From Hanleya hanleyi (Eukaryota; Mollusca; Polyplacophora; Lepidopleurida; Hanleyidae): a DNA stretch of 64,000 nt. Under the pieces are notes generated by a model that saw only the letters and a program-made list of their open reading frames with translations, was not told the DNA's origin and did not search any database. A program made the position numbers and the translations under genes. Positions 1-10,678 of this stretch are shown piece by piece. The stretch spans positions 110,314-174,313 of the forward strand of contig JAVTVY010039265.1 in NCBI GenBank assembly GCA_036873755.1. The letters run 5' to 3'. Position 1 is the stretch's first letter. Every line of letters begins with the position of its first letter.

Positions 1-970
1 TGGAAGATTTTATGAGCCTGTACTGAAATAAATGAGTAGTTACGGTAATATACGAAAAACTCCCTTAGGCGTTTCGTTATAAAAGTCAAATTTCTAATCA
101 TACAAAAGAAAAAAGCTGTTTCGTAGGCCTGAAGACAACATATCGAGATCAACGCTTAGTCAAAAGTGACGTAAGACAGCGTCGACCAACGTTTGATAAT
201 ATACCTCAGAGGCGTCGGAAGCAAATTTAAAGTGGTACGGCCACTATCATAGCACTTTAGGCGAGGGTCCATGGGCCGCCTAGGCCCCGGAAGGTCCGGA
301 GGTCTAGATCGCCGGAGACGCGTTCTGAGCGATTTCTGGCGAATAAAATCACTCTGCAATGAAGTGTATTTTTAGTTCTTTCCTAATCCTTTTTACCATG
401 AAAACGCAATCGATGGTGGTTTTCTGCGCTGCTGAATTACAAAAAATATACATAGTAAAATACCGTAACCTAGACACATTGTGTAGACGTAACCGATATA
501 ATTCTTGTGGACAATGGGGTGTTGATAAATTCATTGCAGAAGTAACGTCATCTATATTAATGATTTAGCTAGCTGTTGTTGTTCCGGACGTCCCTCCTTT
601 CAGACTAGGAGCACCCAAGCTATACTTCTGCAATAATAAAGCTGGCGCGCGTAGCTTTTATAACAGGGCCTGTGATGCAACTGAGCTTGGCTGTATTTAC
701 TTAATGGTGTAACAACCACTTCATGAGTTCGTTCCTTGACGGGTTATCATCTATTGTCGAAACATATGCCCTTATGGAGCGACGAATCTCCTCTTCCAAG
801 TTGATCTTGCACATCGAGGACATATCGATAGTTTATTTATAGCGACAGGAAGGCCCGATTTTTCACTATCCTCCCGCCAATTGCAATGTGTTCTCAATTA
901 CTGTTTTCCTGATGGCTTAATTGTAAAAGAGCAGTCCTTTCCGTCTAATTTCCTACCGGTACATGTCTAT
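1..970. other. No gene recognised
   Basis: Only short chance-like frames are seen. A GC-rich patch at about 262-320 stands out from the AT-rich background, but no protein, RNA or repeat could be assigned. The stretch ends at the 3' end of retroelement copy A. Confidence 0.5.
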
Positions 971-971
971 A

Positions 972-2172
972 ATTACAAGCGTCTAGTCCGTCATTCATAA
1001 TCCAGCCGTCGTCCATTAGAGAATATCCGCGTCCATAATCCAAAGACCTATTCCATTTTCCACATAACAGTATTAGCACCAAATTCAAAAAGACAATCAT
1101 AGTATACATAAACATAGGCTTGTTTCCTGCAAGAGAGAAGCGGTCAACAGTTTTCAATGATGCCGGCAAGACATCATGATGTCCAAAAATATCAAATCCG
1201 TATCGCTGATCAGTATTCTTAATCCATAATATTCGTTATAGAGTCGTCATCTAAAAAAAAAGATGTATCTCAGTCACGCTTTGATTGTGACTGTTTATAT
1301 GAGTACCATGAGGATCTTGAAGTACATGGGTTCATACGGCCCCTAGCCCCGGGTTAAGCGGAATTAGACACAAGTTATGAAACGTAGCGCCATAGATCTT
1401 GCACGCTACATTCGTATTTTGCTATCAGCATGCGATATGTATCGCCAAATTTGAGAAACTTTGAGTGGAGGCGCTTGGTGGAATAGCCCTGTTTTATAAG
1501 TTTCTGCAACAATGTTTTGTGACGGTGATTAAAATCATCACATTTAACACAGGATCTAGCAAATGCTACTAAGCGAGATATGTATACGCCATATGCAGGT
1601 CCCACTGGAATATTACTATCCAGAAAGGGATAGTTTACGATGTCGAAATTGTAATCATCTCTTTGTCATAAAGTCGACGAGAGAGAATGCCCGCTTCATT
1701 TTTATAGAGATAGAGATCTAAATAAGATGTGCCTGTAGGACTATCTGTAGTTTCCTTCAAATCAAGTGAAGGTGGATATATATCCTTCACTGCGTCATTT
1801 ATGTAGCGATTATCCACAGCGCGAAGATCGTCTATATAGCGTTTGGTGAATGAGAAGGAACGGGCTTTGAATGGATCGGTTTTTGAAAGCGCCTGCATAT
1901 AGTCATATTCATAAGAGAACAAATATAGGTCGGCCAACAGGGGTGCACAATTAGTACCCATTGGAATACCTATATGCTGCTGATATATTGTGTCACATAG
2001 ATATTTTTAATGAGAAATTCAAGCAACTCTATAAACAAAGAAACACCCCATGAATGATATCTCTTGTATGTAGTCGAGCTAAAGAATGCTTTATGGCTTC
2101 CGACATTAATATATCTACGATCAGTTTTCTTGAACACAGATACTATTAATGAACTTAGACGGTCAATAAGGA
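972..2172 (-). mobile_element. YIDD reverse-transcriptase retroelement (Penelope-like?), copy A, 5'-truncated
   Basis: The minus strand encodes the C-terminal half of a reverse transcriptase. It has the finger/palm motif IPMGTNCAPLLADLYL, then the catalytic RYIDD box, then the conserved tail LYDKEM..., PAYGVYISRLVAFARSCVKCDDF and FGDTYRMLIAKYE, ending at a stop near 1375. Frameshifts near 1630 and 1965 break the frame. About 400 bases of conserved 3' sequence follow and end at ATTACAAGCG read on the plus strand, the same terminus as the other copies. The 5' end stops abruptly near 2172, whereas copy D continues further. The Penelope-like label rests on YIDD, an upstream DKA/PKVYWTPKMHK-like region seen in copy E, and 5' truncation. 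No GIY-YIG endonuclease is visible, so the family assignment is an inference. Confidence 0.8.
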
Positions 2173-2559
2173 CGTTTACGGCTCTCTCCAAAACCCACAG
2201 TTTCAATGCAACTAATACTCATCTCCGGTGGCATGTATACAACCACTTTAATGGATAAGTGGTTTTCACTTGTTTTCTGGGAGAGAGTATCGATATCATT
2301 TCCTCACTAATTTACGGGGCCTGTTTTACTGGAAGTTATTTGGTGAACTGAATGAGTTCTCGAACCGTTGCCTAATATATTTCATTCTCTGAGGTTGATT
2401 TAATTCAGTTTCGCAATACCTTGTCTGAGTAACAGTTACATCTATCTCGGTGCAGAACATTGCGCTCGATATCCGGCTTCGCAGTGCCAAATTTTCAACA
2501 TGTTAAAATCACTGCATTGTGGTCTCGAAGAGGTAACGTTTTCATTTCCGGTTTCGTTA
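2173..2559. other. No gene recognised
   Basis: AT-rich sequence between retroelement copy A and the dispersed repeat at 2560. I see no coding signature in it. Confidence 0.4.
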
Positions 2560-3020
2560 GCAACCTGTAACCATCTCGGTCATCTGTACGCGGTAAGACT
2601 GACCCTGGGATCGTGTGTATCCGTGTTCAGCCTACTTTCGGCAACTGCAGGGGGGAATTTCCATAAATCAATACCACGTGACTTCGTCAGCCAATCAGCT
2701 AAAGTCTACTAACGTAACCCCAACGTAACTCGCCATTTTCGAGTCATGTGATGAACTACTTGTTCAAAATTTCAGATCCACCACACCTCTTGGATGATAC
2801 GAAAGTTATACATACCTATATATTTTGTAAGCTCAGACAATATCTCTGTCAGAAGTGATATGAAAGCCTGAAATTTATCAGATTTCTCGGGTCTGTTCTG
2901 CGCCGGATGAAGGCCGAACAGAATCCGGTAAAGTACTGGATATCGCTCCGCGATAATGGAGACACACAATTCGCAAGCCATCTTATGGATGGCGAAGTGT
3001 ACGCGAATGGTTTCGTTAGA
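2560..3020. repeat. Dispersed repeat, copy 1 (also at 62650-63075 and 63160-63395)
   Basis: This non-coding repeat recurs near the right edge of the window. Shared landmarks in order are a GACTGACCC box, CACGTGA, CGCCATTTTCGAGTCATGTG, TTGGATGATACG, CCGGATGAAGGCCGAACAGA, ATCGCTCCGCGATAATGG and GCCATCTTATGGATGGCGAA. The last 120 bases are the best conserved and contain small self-complementary blocks (ATCGCTCCGCGAT and CCGGATGAAGG...ATCCGG). It could be a SINE-like or non-autonomous DNA element. No ends or target duplications are clear. Confidence 0.7.
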
Positions 3021-3164
3021 TCAACATAAAGTTTAACGTGTGTTATTAGGTCGTCTATTTCCATCCTGAGAATAATGTAAATCTGACCGCTCCAATACGT
3101 GTTCAATGATCAGGTTGAGGGCTCAGTTAATTCATCGTGATCCTGAATAGGGATCTGAAGTTAG

Positions 3165-3302
3165 AGTGAAAGAGGTGCAAACAGGGTAAAAGAGGTGCAG
3201 ACAGGGTCAAATATGTGCAAAGAGGGTAAAAGAGGTGCAAACAAGGTCAAAGATGTGCAAAGAGGGTAAAAGAGGTGCAAACAGGGTCATTATGTGCAAA
3301 CA
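3165..3302. repeat. Minisatellite of ~18-bp units
   Basis: Seven to eight imperfect tandem copies of a unit like AGAGGTGCAAACAGGGTAAA, with AGATGTGCAAAGAGGGT variants. The plus-strand open frame across it (from 3235) is most simply explained by the repeat itself. Confidence 0.85.
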
Positions 3303-3529
3303 ATGTGCGGATCCGAAAGTAAAACGGGTTCAGGTTCAAGGACTCGGAACAATCAGAATAATGTATGCCACCACCATGTTTGATGACGTAATTATAATTT
3401 GTAAAGAACCGCTGCCATATTTAGTCACGTGATATATAAACGAGTTTGATCATCACATAATAACATCTACCTTCATATCGAAAACCCACTTGAGGACCGC
3501 GCTCTCCGCGGTTAATTGATCCAGAGTGA

Positions 3530-4010
3530 CATCGTGTCAGTTGCTGCCGGGAACGTTTCAGGCGCTTGTAGGTAAACAAAGTGAAATCCCGAATAATACC
3601 ATAGCAACGTCAACAAACATATATTTTAAGCTTATAACTGCATCGGGTAGATTATCCGCATTAGAGGAACCGTCGAAGACAATACATCGTCGCTACTAAA
3701 CCTACAACTCTACAATTACGTGAAAAGGGATTACAGTCGCGATGTCGATATAAGTGGGTCAAATTTTCGTAGACCAGGAATCTCCGAAAGATGGAGGATT
3801 AGGCATTTTAAATATAAAGAGATTCTTCTATATAATCTTTATCAAGACATCTACATGAACTTGAAGACTATGCATTGGAGAACCGTATAGCCGTACAGAA
3901 AGGGATTATTGGAGGGAGCGATGGTTGTTTGAAGGAATGCTTGAGTGGAGGGAGGGAGGAATGCTTGAAATGATGCTTTATTGGAGGGGAGGGATGCTTG
4001 AAGAGATGCT
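3530..4010. repeat. Left inverted repeat of an older, decayed element
   Basis: The reverse complement of this segment reappears in the same order at about 17870-18490. Matching blocks include GGTTTAGTAGCGACGATGT, CTTCGAC.GTTCCTCTAA..., GTTGACGTTGC.ATGGTAT and ACGGTTCTC.AATGCATAGTC, together with the GGAGGGAGGGAGG purine block. The arms are clearly more diverged than those of the Polinton nested between them. I read this as the terminal inverted repeat of an older virus-like element into which the Polinton inserted. Confidence 0.6.
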
Positions 4011-4212
4011 TGGGTGTGTATAAAAGCGACAATCAATGATTTTTGAAGTAGTATATATCTTATTGTCAACATCATGTTCAAGGCATTCTCCTGCATAATC
4101 TGTCAGAAACTGTTTACACGTTATGGTGATATGCTGAAACTCGTTCGTTTCGTACACATGCCGGAGAATAATCATAATCATCAACAATGACGCAATAAGG
4201 AGCATCATTTTA

Positions 4213-4340
4213 CCATGATAGTCAGCGGTCCAACTGGTAGTGGGAAGACATCATCATGGGTCATGAAATTTTTAGAGCATGATAATATTGATCCTTCTCC
4301 AACACGTATCGTATCGTGTTAGGGTCAATGACAGTCAGCC
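4213..4340 (+). pseudogene. Packaging ATPase (FtsK/HerA-A32 type) fragment, P-loop region only
   Basis: A plus-strand frame starting at the ATG at 4217 gives a perfect Walker A P-loop, GPTGSGKT, followed by a helix and a DPSPTRIV segment. In Polintons, adintoviruses and related DNA viruses the same arrangement (P-loop, then a P-P-R-I strand) marks the genome-packaging ATPase. The frame is broken directly afterwards by TAG and TGA stops within four codons, and no Walker B region was found, so only the N-terminal part survives. It sits between the inverted repeats of the older element and outside the Polinton's target duplication, so it should belong to the older element. A divergent minus-strand frame at 4064-4208 begins with a hydrophobic stretch (LLIASLLMIMIILRHV) and could be a small membrane protein of the same element. 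Confidence 0.6.
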
Positions 4341-5258
4341 TAAGAAACCGCAATTTTGAATAATGTAATGCCTCACGCAAACCAACGTTATCATTATTGC
4401 TAATCTAATGAGTGAAGTAAACCGAGAGGAACAAAATAGGCGATCTATTTACCAAATTTCCGAATCAGAGAAATTTCTCCATAATTCATTTGACGCAGAA
4501 TCTATCCTTAAGGCAAGGCTTCTCAAGATAATTACCCTAAACTATCAATACTACGTTCTATTCAATTAACTTAACACTATCTGGCCTGGGCTTTTTGGGC
4601 TCTGTCCAGGCCGGGGTGGGGGGGGGGACGAAATGCCTCCCCTTAATTATTTTTCGTTCCCCTAAAGCTAGGGGGTTGAAACTTTCCACACTATACCCTT
4701 GGGTCAAGCTCTACCAGAAAATGTAAAAAACATTGATGACGTCACAGTGACGTCATCTTCAAACACGTATTTTTTTGGTAGATTTTTAGAATTTGTTAAT
4801 TATGCAATTCCCCCGCAAAAAGTGCATGATAAATTAGTAAATATTAATATGATATGAAACAAAAAAACTTTTCATCGCAGAAAAACAGAAATTTTGAAGA
4901 AAAATGACGAAGGCATAACTTTTCTGGTACCCCATGTGGCCGCCATCTTGAATTTACCTATGATCCTCTCCTGGGGGGGGGGGGGTATGCCGATAGGCTC
5001 AAAATGACCCCAATGTGAGAAACTATAAAGTCACGGAGTGTCAGCTCTCAATTTGGTGTCGTTCCGGAGATAGAGCAGAACGTTTGGTATCCGTGAAGAC
5101 GACTACTATCCGTTCCAGCTCCAATATATAATCCTATATGTTCCTCGGCACAAGGTCAATCGCTACCAGTCCCAGTCTCACATATGATACCCTGATCAAA
5201 CCTCAACACGGGATTCTCATTTAACAAGTAAGCGCCGATGGCCTTAGATATTGTAGTG
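4341..5258. other. Non-coding flank with poly-G tracts
   Basis: No gene is recognised. It includes two homopurine/poly-G runs (about 4617-4628 and 4973-4986), each next to similar wording such as CTGG...GGGG. An acidic frame around 4410-4560 is too short to identify. The segment probably belongs to the interior of the older element. Confidence 0.4.
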
Positions 5259-5264
5259 CATATA
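5259..5264. repeat. Polinton target-site duplication, left (CATATA)
   Basis: CATATA immediately precedes the element's first bases AGTAGT and is repeated exactly after its last bases ACTACT. Six-base duplications are the hallmark of Polinton integration. Confidence 0.9.
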
Positions 5265-5450
5265 AGTAGTATATAGAGAGGATTTAAAGTCCTGTTTCCC
5301 AGGGAGGTAACTCTTAGTTCCCTGCTTCCGCCAGGGGGCGCCACCAGTCCCGTATGACGTCACTTCCGGTCTGGGTGAATGGAGCGTGACCTGTGAACAT
5401 GATAGGATATGTACTGACCTGTCTGTGGGGTTTTTCCACAATGTCGTTCA

Positions 5451-5660
5451 CTTACGTGTCTTTTCGGTGATCTCCGTGTCTTTTCGGTGAGGTCCGCCAT
5501 CTTCAGAACATGATAGGACATGTACTGACCTGTCTGTGGGGTTTTCCCACAATGTCGTTCACCTCCGTGTCTCTTCGGTCACCTCCGTGTATCTTCGGTC
5601 ACCTCCGTGTCTCTTCGGTGAGGTCCGTGTCTCTTCGGTGAGGTCCGTGTCTTTTCGCTT
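5451..5660. repeat. 19-bp tandem array in left inverted repeat
   Basis: About eight to nine copies of TCCGTGTCTCTTCGGTGAG and close variants, interrupted once by the CCGCCATCTTCAGAACATG block. The mirror copies lie at 14648-14706 and 16846-16895. The copy number differs between the two arms. Confidence 0.85.
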
Positions 5661-5689
5661 GGACCGATGGGGTCGAGTGAGGTATCAAT

Positions 5690-6480
5690 ATGAAGCCTAT
5701 GTGAGGGGGCATCCCACTGGGTGGATGTGGGGTCGGAATATCGTCATTCTGCGCATGAGCAATAGACAAAGGGTATAAAAATAGACGTTTTGGGATCTAG
5801 GTGAGCCACTAATGAGCCGATGGAGTTGAGTGAGGTATCAATGTGAAGCATATGTAAGGGGGCATCCGATTGGACTAGTGTCTCGGCCGTTGTCAATATT
5901 CTGCGCATGCGCAGACAGGGAATTCTGGGAAAAGGGTATGGAAATAGACGTTTTAGGGTTTAGGTGAGCCCCTAATGATCCTATGGTGTCGTATGAGGTC
6001 TTTTTTTGAAGCTGTCGTGAGGGAGCATCCGCCTGGGCTAGTGTGTCGTTTGTTGTCAATAGTCTGCGCATGCGCAGTCTGGCCGTAGTATAGAAATAGA
6101 CGTGTTGGGGTTTAGGTGGACCACTATTGGGCCGATTGGATCGAGTGAGGTATCAATATAAAGCATACGTGAGGGAGTATCCAACGGGCTGGGTGTGACG
6201 TGAAATTAACGTCATTCTGCGCATGCGCAGTAGAGAAATTGTATGGAAATAGACGTTCTGGGGCCTAGGCGAGCCACTAATGGGCCGATGGAGTCGAGTG
6301 AGGTATCCATGTGAAGCATATGTGAGGGAGCAACCGCCTGGAGTAGTGTCTCGGCCGTTGTCCACATTCTGCGTATGCGCAGACAGGGAATTGTGGGAAA
6401 CGGGTGTGGAAATAGACATTTTTGCGGTCTAGGTGGGCCACTAATGGTCCGATGGAGTCGAGTGAGGGATCAAAGTGAAG
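5690..6480. promoter_or_regulatory. Array of ~150-bp units with NRF-1-type palindromes (left arm)
   Basis: Each unit contains GCATATGTGAGGG, a GCGCATGCGC palindrome, AATAGACGTTTTGGG and GAGTGAGGTATCAATGTGAA. Perfect TGCGCATGCGCA dodecamers are at 5902-5913, 6065-6076 and 6218-6229, with one-base variants near 5752 and 6370. This dodecamer fits the known consensus of the animal activator NRF-1. That the sites act as promoters or enhancers for the element is my inference. Confidence 0.6.
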
Positions 6481-7344
6481 CATTCGTGAAGGGGAATCCA
6501 GTCATGGATGGGTGCATGTAAAATTAGGGGTATGACGTCACTTCCGGTTTGGGTGAATGGGACGTGACCTTGGAACATGATAGGACATTTACCGACCTGT
6601 CTGTGGGGGTTTTCCCGCCAGAATTTCGCTGACGTCTGCGCCTGCATCCGGGTATGCATGAGGGTCTGTGTGAATGGGGTGTGACCTGGGAACATGATAG
6701 GAATGCATGTACTGACCTGTCTGTGGGGTTTTCCCCGGCCCGGCCCGGCCCGGCCGCAGCGCGCGGGTTACTCCGGCCGCAGCGCGCGGGTTACTCCGGC
6801 CGCAGCGCGCGCGCGCGGGGGTTCTCCGGCCGCACGAGCGGCATCACCGGCAGTGCGCGGATTAATGTCGGTTCAAAGGTCACATCCAGGTCCAATGTCT
6901 CCCTTTCGGCAAGGTTCGGCAACAATGTTGCGGCATCGATATACAGAGCTTGAACCCAAAAAGCGGATTGTAAATTAACCAGGGAAGGATGGGCAGTTCC
7001 ATTTCGACCAATCAGCAGTCGAGAAAATGAGCCAATGAGCGATCGATAAAAGAATCAATGGACGGGTACTAGAATTTCGCTCACGTGTGCGCCTACATCC
7101 GGGTACTGGAATGCATTCGCCTACGTCCGCGCCTACATCCAGGTTCTTGTACACCCGGGTAATGTTTTCTGGACATGGATGGGTTATCTTTGGCCCCATT
7201 CTAGGCCACTGATTGGCTAATACGGTGTTCAAAGCCAGTTTCATGCATTATGCTCATATAGAAAACACACAAGACAGGGTTTTTTGGTGAGATCTCATTT
7301 TTTTATTCAGTAACAACAACAACGTGAGAGCAACCACGTGAAAA

Positions 7345-7478
7345 CTGAAGCCCAGAACAGGGGGCTTGTACATTGAAAGAACTGAAGCCCAGAACAGGGG
7401 GCTTGTAAACTTAAGCCCAGAACAGGGGGCTTGTACATTGAAAGAACTTAAGCCCAGAACGGGGCTTGTACATTGAAA
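7345..7478 (-). repeat. ~36-bp tandem repeat of the protease gene's 3' end
   Basis: Four units like AAGCCCAGAACAGGGGGCTT plus GTACATTGAAAGAACT lie directly downstream of the protease stop. The first unit is the coding sequence for the protease C-terminus (FNVQAPFW), so the array grew by duplication of that end. The flanking 7154-7344 holds a CAACAACAACAAC stretch and no gene. Confidence 0.85.
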
Positions 7479-7924
7479 TGATGGACGGCCCAGTCATATA
7501 CGAGTACATCGCGGTCCTCGGCCTTGGGGTACTCGTCAAACATCTGTACGATGGTAGATAAGGTTCTGCCCCGGCATCGATGGTACAGGTAAAACAAGCA
7601 ATATTGTCCGCACACTCTACTGGTCAGGCTTTGCAACGTTTGACTGTTCCAACACCACGTCTCTGTGCCTTGATCCATGAAGTCTGTTAAATCGGGATGG
7701 AGGGGTGGCAGGCCGTACGGGTCCAAGTATTCGCTCTGCGCTTCTGTCAAGTACACGGCCACCCAATGTTCACCGGGCTGATCCATCGGGTAAGCAGCAG
7801 GATACATACGGTCTAATGGGAACACATCTCGGGCGAACACCCCTTGAAACACCATACGTGTCCCTGGGTCATTCTCCAGCACGGTGGTTATCTGGTCTGT
7901 ATCCATGTTAGGTGGCAAAGTCAC
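7448..7924 (-). CDS. Adenain-like maturation cysteine protease (Polinton PRO)
   Basis: This 158-residue protein matches the adenovirus-type (C5) protease found in Polintons, which cuts capsid precursor proteins in the particle. Visible motifs are GEHWVAVYL with the catalytic His at residue 53, DPYG with the acidic residue at 68, Gln residues at 95/98 in WNSQTLQS that can form the oxyanion hole, and the nucleophile Cys105 in [13 protein letters not shown]. All key residues are present and the frame is open. The start is the ATG at 7922-7924, which overlaps the end of the major capsid frame by 17 bases, a tight virus-like spacing. It is the only clearly intact virion gene in the element. The length is at the short end for the family. 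Confidence 0.93.
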   Translation of the reverse strand: MTLPPNMDTDQITTVLENDPGTRMVFQGVFARDVFPLDRMYPAAYPMDQPGEHWVAVYLTEAQSEYLDPYGLPPLHPDLTDFMDQGTETWCWNSQTLQSLTSRVCGQYCLFYLYHRCRGRTLSTIVQMFDEYPKAEDRDVLVYDWAVHHFNVQAPFWA

Positions 7925-10276
7925 AGAGGACGTTGCGCGCCTTGTTCACTTGAATGATGTTGTCAAACTCGGCGTAGCAGATCACATTGACGGTGGTCCC
8001 GAGAGCTCGTGCAAAGTGGATTTCCAACCGTAAATTGCCTTGCTTGGCCAGGGCCAGCTGATGGTCGTCCTCTAAGGTGGGGGTCAGATCGAAACAGAAC
8101 AACGTGTATCCGTTCGCGTAGTTCTCCCGACTGATCATATTCCCTTCGTCCTGGTTGATTTGACCGGTGGCTGTAAACAGGCTCTGATAGGCTCGAATGA
8201 AATTCCTGCGTCCAAAGTTCGGTGTTCAGGCCGTGGCTGGGACCTGTTGTCCATCCACATGCAGGGCCACAAAATTGATGCCGAAATGCTTAAAGTCAAA
8301 CGGATTTTCTGGATAGGCTCCGCTGAAACTGGTATTTTCCACACAGGCCAGGATCAATCGCTTGGGTAGTTCCCCCAGGAACAGGTTTTCTTTGTTGGTG
8401 CCTATATTTCCAGCAGGCACAGAGAACACTTTGGTTTGTACACGTCGGATAAGGTACTGGGCTGGTTTTTGTTTCCAAGGCTTTCATGTGTCCCAGTTGA
8501 ACGGCTGGATTCGGTTTCACTTTTCGGACATACAGGACTGCGTCTTGGATGACAATCTTATAGTCAGCTGCATGTCCGTCTACGTTAGTGGCCATCAAGG
8601 CGAATTACAAGCGTCTAGTCCGTCATCCATAATTCAGCCGTCGTCCATTAGAGAATATCCGCGTCCATAATCCAAAGACCTATTCCATATTCCATATAAC
8701 AGTATTAGCACCAAATTCAAAAAGACAATCATAGTATACATAAACATAGGCTTGTTCCCTGCAAGCGAGAAGCGGTCAACAGTTTTCAGTGATGCCGGCA
8801 AGACATCATGATGTTCCAAAATATCAAATCCGTATCGCTGATCAGTATTCTTAATCCATAATATTCGTTGCAAAGTCGTCATCTAAAGAATGATGTATCT
8901 CAGTCACGCTTTGATTGTGACTGTTCATATGAGTACCATGAGGATCTTGAAGTACATGGGTTCATACGGCCCCTAGCCCCGGGTTAAGCGGAATTAGACA
9001 CAAGTTACGAAACGTAGCGCCATAGATCTTGTACGCATTACGTTCGTATTTTGCTATCAGCATGCGATATGTATCGCCAAATTTGAGAAACTTTGAGTGG
9101 AGGCGTTTGGTGGAATAGCCCTGTTTTATAAGTTTCTGTAACAGTGTTTTGTGACGTTGATTAAAATCGTCACATTTAACACAGAATGTTACGATGTCGA
9201 AATTGTAATCATCTCTTTTGTCATAAAGTCGACGAGAGAGAATGCCCACTTCATTTTTATAGAGATATAGATCTAAATATGATGTGCCTGTAGGGCTGTC
9301 TGTAGTTTCCTTCAAATCCAGTGAAGGTGGATATATATCCTTCACTGCGTCATTTATATAGCGATTATCCACAGCGAGAAGATCGTCTATATAGCGTTTG
9401 GTGAATGAGAAGGAAGGGGCTTTGAATGGATCGGTTTTTGATAGCGCCTGCATATAGTCATATTCATAAGAGAACAGATACAGGTCAGCCAACATGGGTG
9501 CACAATTAGTACCCATTGGAATACCTATATGCTGCTGATATATTGTGTTGCCAAATTTCACATAGATATTTTTAATGAGAAATTCAAGCAACTCTATAAA
9601 GAAAGAAACATCCCATGAATGATATCTCCTGTATGTAGTAGAGTTAAAGAATGTTTCATGGCTTCGGAGGCGTCCGTATCAGTCGGATTTTGATGGGGAT
9701 CTTGTTCAAGAGCTACCGGTCTTGCATGAAAATGTCTGCGTGTAGTCGACCCATGAGATCCACCGAGGCACCGTTCGCAGTGAAAGCCTTCCGTTTGTTA
9801 TACCCTTCATTGTCCACCGTGTCCATGTGCTCGGCTGTGTCCTGGTAGAATAAAGCGGCTGTCAGCTGAGATTTTTTAGCCTCTCGTCCATACGACAACA
9901 GTGTCTCGATGTAGGCTCGATAGAGGTACGTGTTGGTCGAGTCACTGATGAGTTTGTCGCTGAGAAAAATATCCACCTGTTGAAACATCGAGTGCAGCCA
10001 GAGATTCGTCGGGCCCACCGTTGCAGCTTGGATGATTCTGGAGCCATCCCCATTGACGACCTTGGCTTTCACATACAAGTACGTATGGGTTAAATCCACA
10101 TAGGCCGTATCCGCATTACTGATGGTGAACTCGATGGGCCCTGTTTCGTTGATGCTGGAGAGCGGGAGATGCTCCACCCATAATCCTTGTTCGGCACTGG
10201 TCTGTGTGGGTGGCACGGTCCACACATCAAATTCACTGTTGGTGGAGGGACAGGACTCTGCGTGGATCAAGGACAT
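7908..10276 (-). pseudogene. Double jelly-roll major capsid protein of the Polinton, broken
   Basis: Read right to left, the gene starts at 10276 with a typical Polinton/adintovirus capsid N-terminus (SEFDVWTVPPTQTS..., then TYLYVKAKVVNGDG, WLHSMFQQVDIFLSDKL, NTYLYRAYIETLLSYG, MGRLHADIFMQDR). It ends at 7908 with the characteristic [19 protein letters not shown]...[17 protein letters not shown] segment. Breaks: an in-frame TAG at 9713-9715, an inserted retroelement (copy B, 8604-9667), a frameshift between about 8430 and 8465, and a further stop/frameshift near 8226-8230. The middle survives in pieces at 8298-8598 and 8226-8429. Functionally this protein would have built the icosahedral shell. 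As it stands it cannot be expressed whole. Confidence 0.92.
8604..9667 (-). mobile_element. YIDD retroelement copy B, inserted in the capsid gene
   Basis: It encodes 209 open residues from EFLIKNIYVKFGNTIYQQHIG through IPMGTNCAPMLADLYL and RYIDDLLAVDN to KFGDTYRMLIAKYE, on the minus strand at 8962-9591. About 20 codons present in copy A (the PAYGVYISRLVAFARS part) are deleted near 9185. The 3' end is the shared ATTACAAGCG boundary at 8604, and the 5' truncation point lies next to GGCTTC at about 9667, where capsid sequence resumes. This is the longest uninterrupted reverse-transcriptase frame of the family in the window. Confidence 0.88.
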
Positions 10277-10646
10277 GGTTAAGAAAAGATATCCTGGGTC
10301 TTCGATGTGCGTCGCGCTGGGTCGGTCGTCGACTGGTGCGTGGTCTCGGTGGTGCAGGTCTTTTATTCCCTACGGTGCGTTGTGCTTTGGCCACCAAGAC
10401 GCCTCCCGCTTTTTTGGCCCGCCGTTTCAAGGCTTCTTTGGGTGCCGTAGCCCCCAAGACTTCACCGGCCACTTGCAGTCCACTGCGTACCGCTTGTTTG
10501 CCGATCGCTTTTACTCCACGCGTCACCAAGGGCAGGAATGTTTTGACGATGCTCCCGAGTATGTTCCCCAGCCCATGTCATCGTTGCATGCGTGCACCAC
10601 TAAAGACGGGAAGGCCACCCCCGGCCTGTTGGGCATAATAGTCCAT
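10233..10646 (-). pseudogene. Small basic virion protein (Polinton PX / adenovirus core-protein-like), broken
   Basis: From the ATG at 10644-10646 the frame reads DYYAQQAGGGLPVFSGARMQ and then hits TGA at 10578-10580. It stays open afterwards through SIVKTFLPLVTRGVKAIGKQ, an alanine/valine-rich middle and a very basic tail (RPAPPRPRTSRRPTQRDAHR) to 10233. I recognise the YYAQQAGGGLPVFSG...VTRG pattern from capsid-gene neighbourhoods of Polintons and adintoviruses. The role there (core or membrane-active virion protein) is not firmly established. The gene ends inside the start of the capsid gene (10276), a compact viral arrangement. The single stop suggests recent decay. Confidence 0.75.
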
Positions 10647-10678
10647 ATAGCTGCGTGCATCACACTCGTAAGGGACCT

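Larger units (their letters stand above)
5265..7153. repeat. Polinton left terminal inverted repeat
   Basis: The reverse complement is found at 13386-17078 (interrupted there). By eye the two arms agree at well over nine bases in ten. From outside to inside it holds unique sequence with a CRE octamer (TGACGTCA, 5355-5362) and then a 19-bp array. After these comes a four-to-five unit array of roughly 150 bp with NRF-1-like palindromes, followed by a second CRE (6533-6540). Next is a CpG-rich block of CCGGCCGCAGCGCGCGGG repeats (6735-6850), and finally an inner block near TACATCCGGGTA. It contains about 120 bases (about 6600-6720) that the right arm lacks. Confidence 0.92.

Noticed and set aside
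5536..6419. Open frames through the 19-bp and 150-bp arrays
   Set aside because: Repeated serine/valine-rich or histidine-rich translations follow the repeat period and appear in several frames, so they are repeat shadows.
6654..6978. Open frames of 94-99 codons in the CpG-rich part of the left inverted repeat
   Set aside because: They are Arg/Ala/Gly-rich translations of tandem GC repeats. The mirrored frame in the right arm is not preserved as protein.
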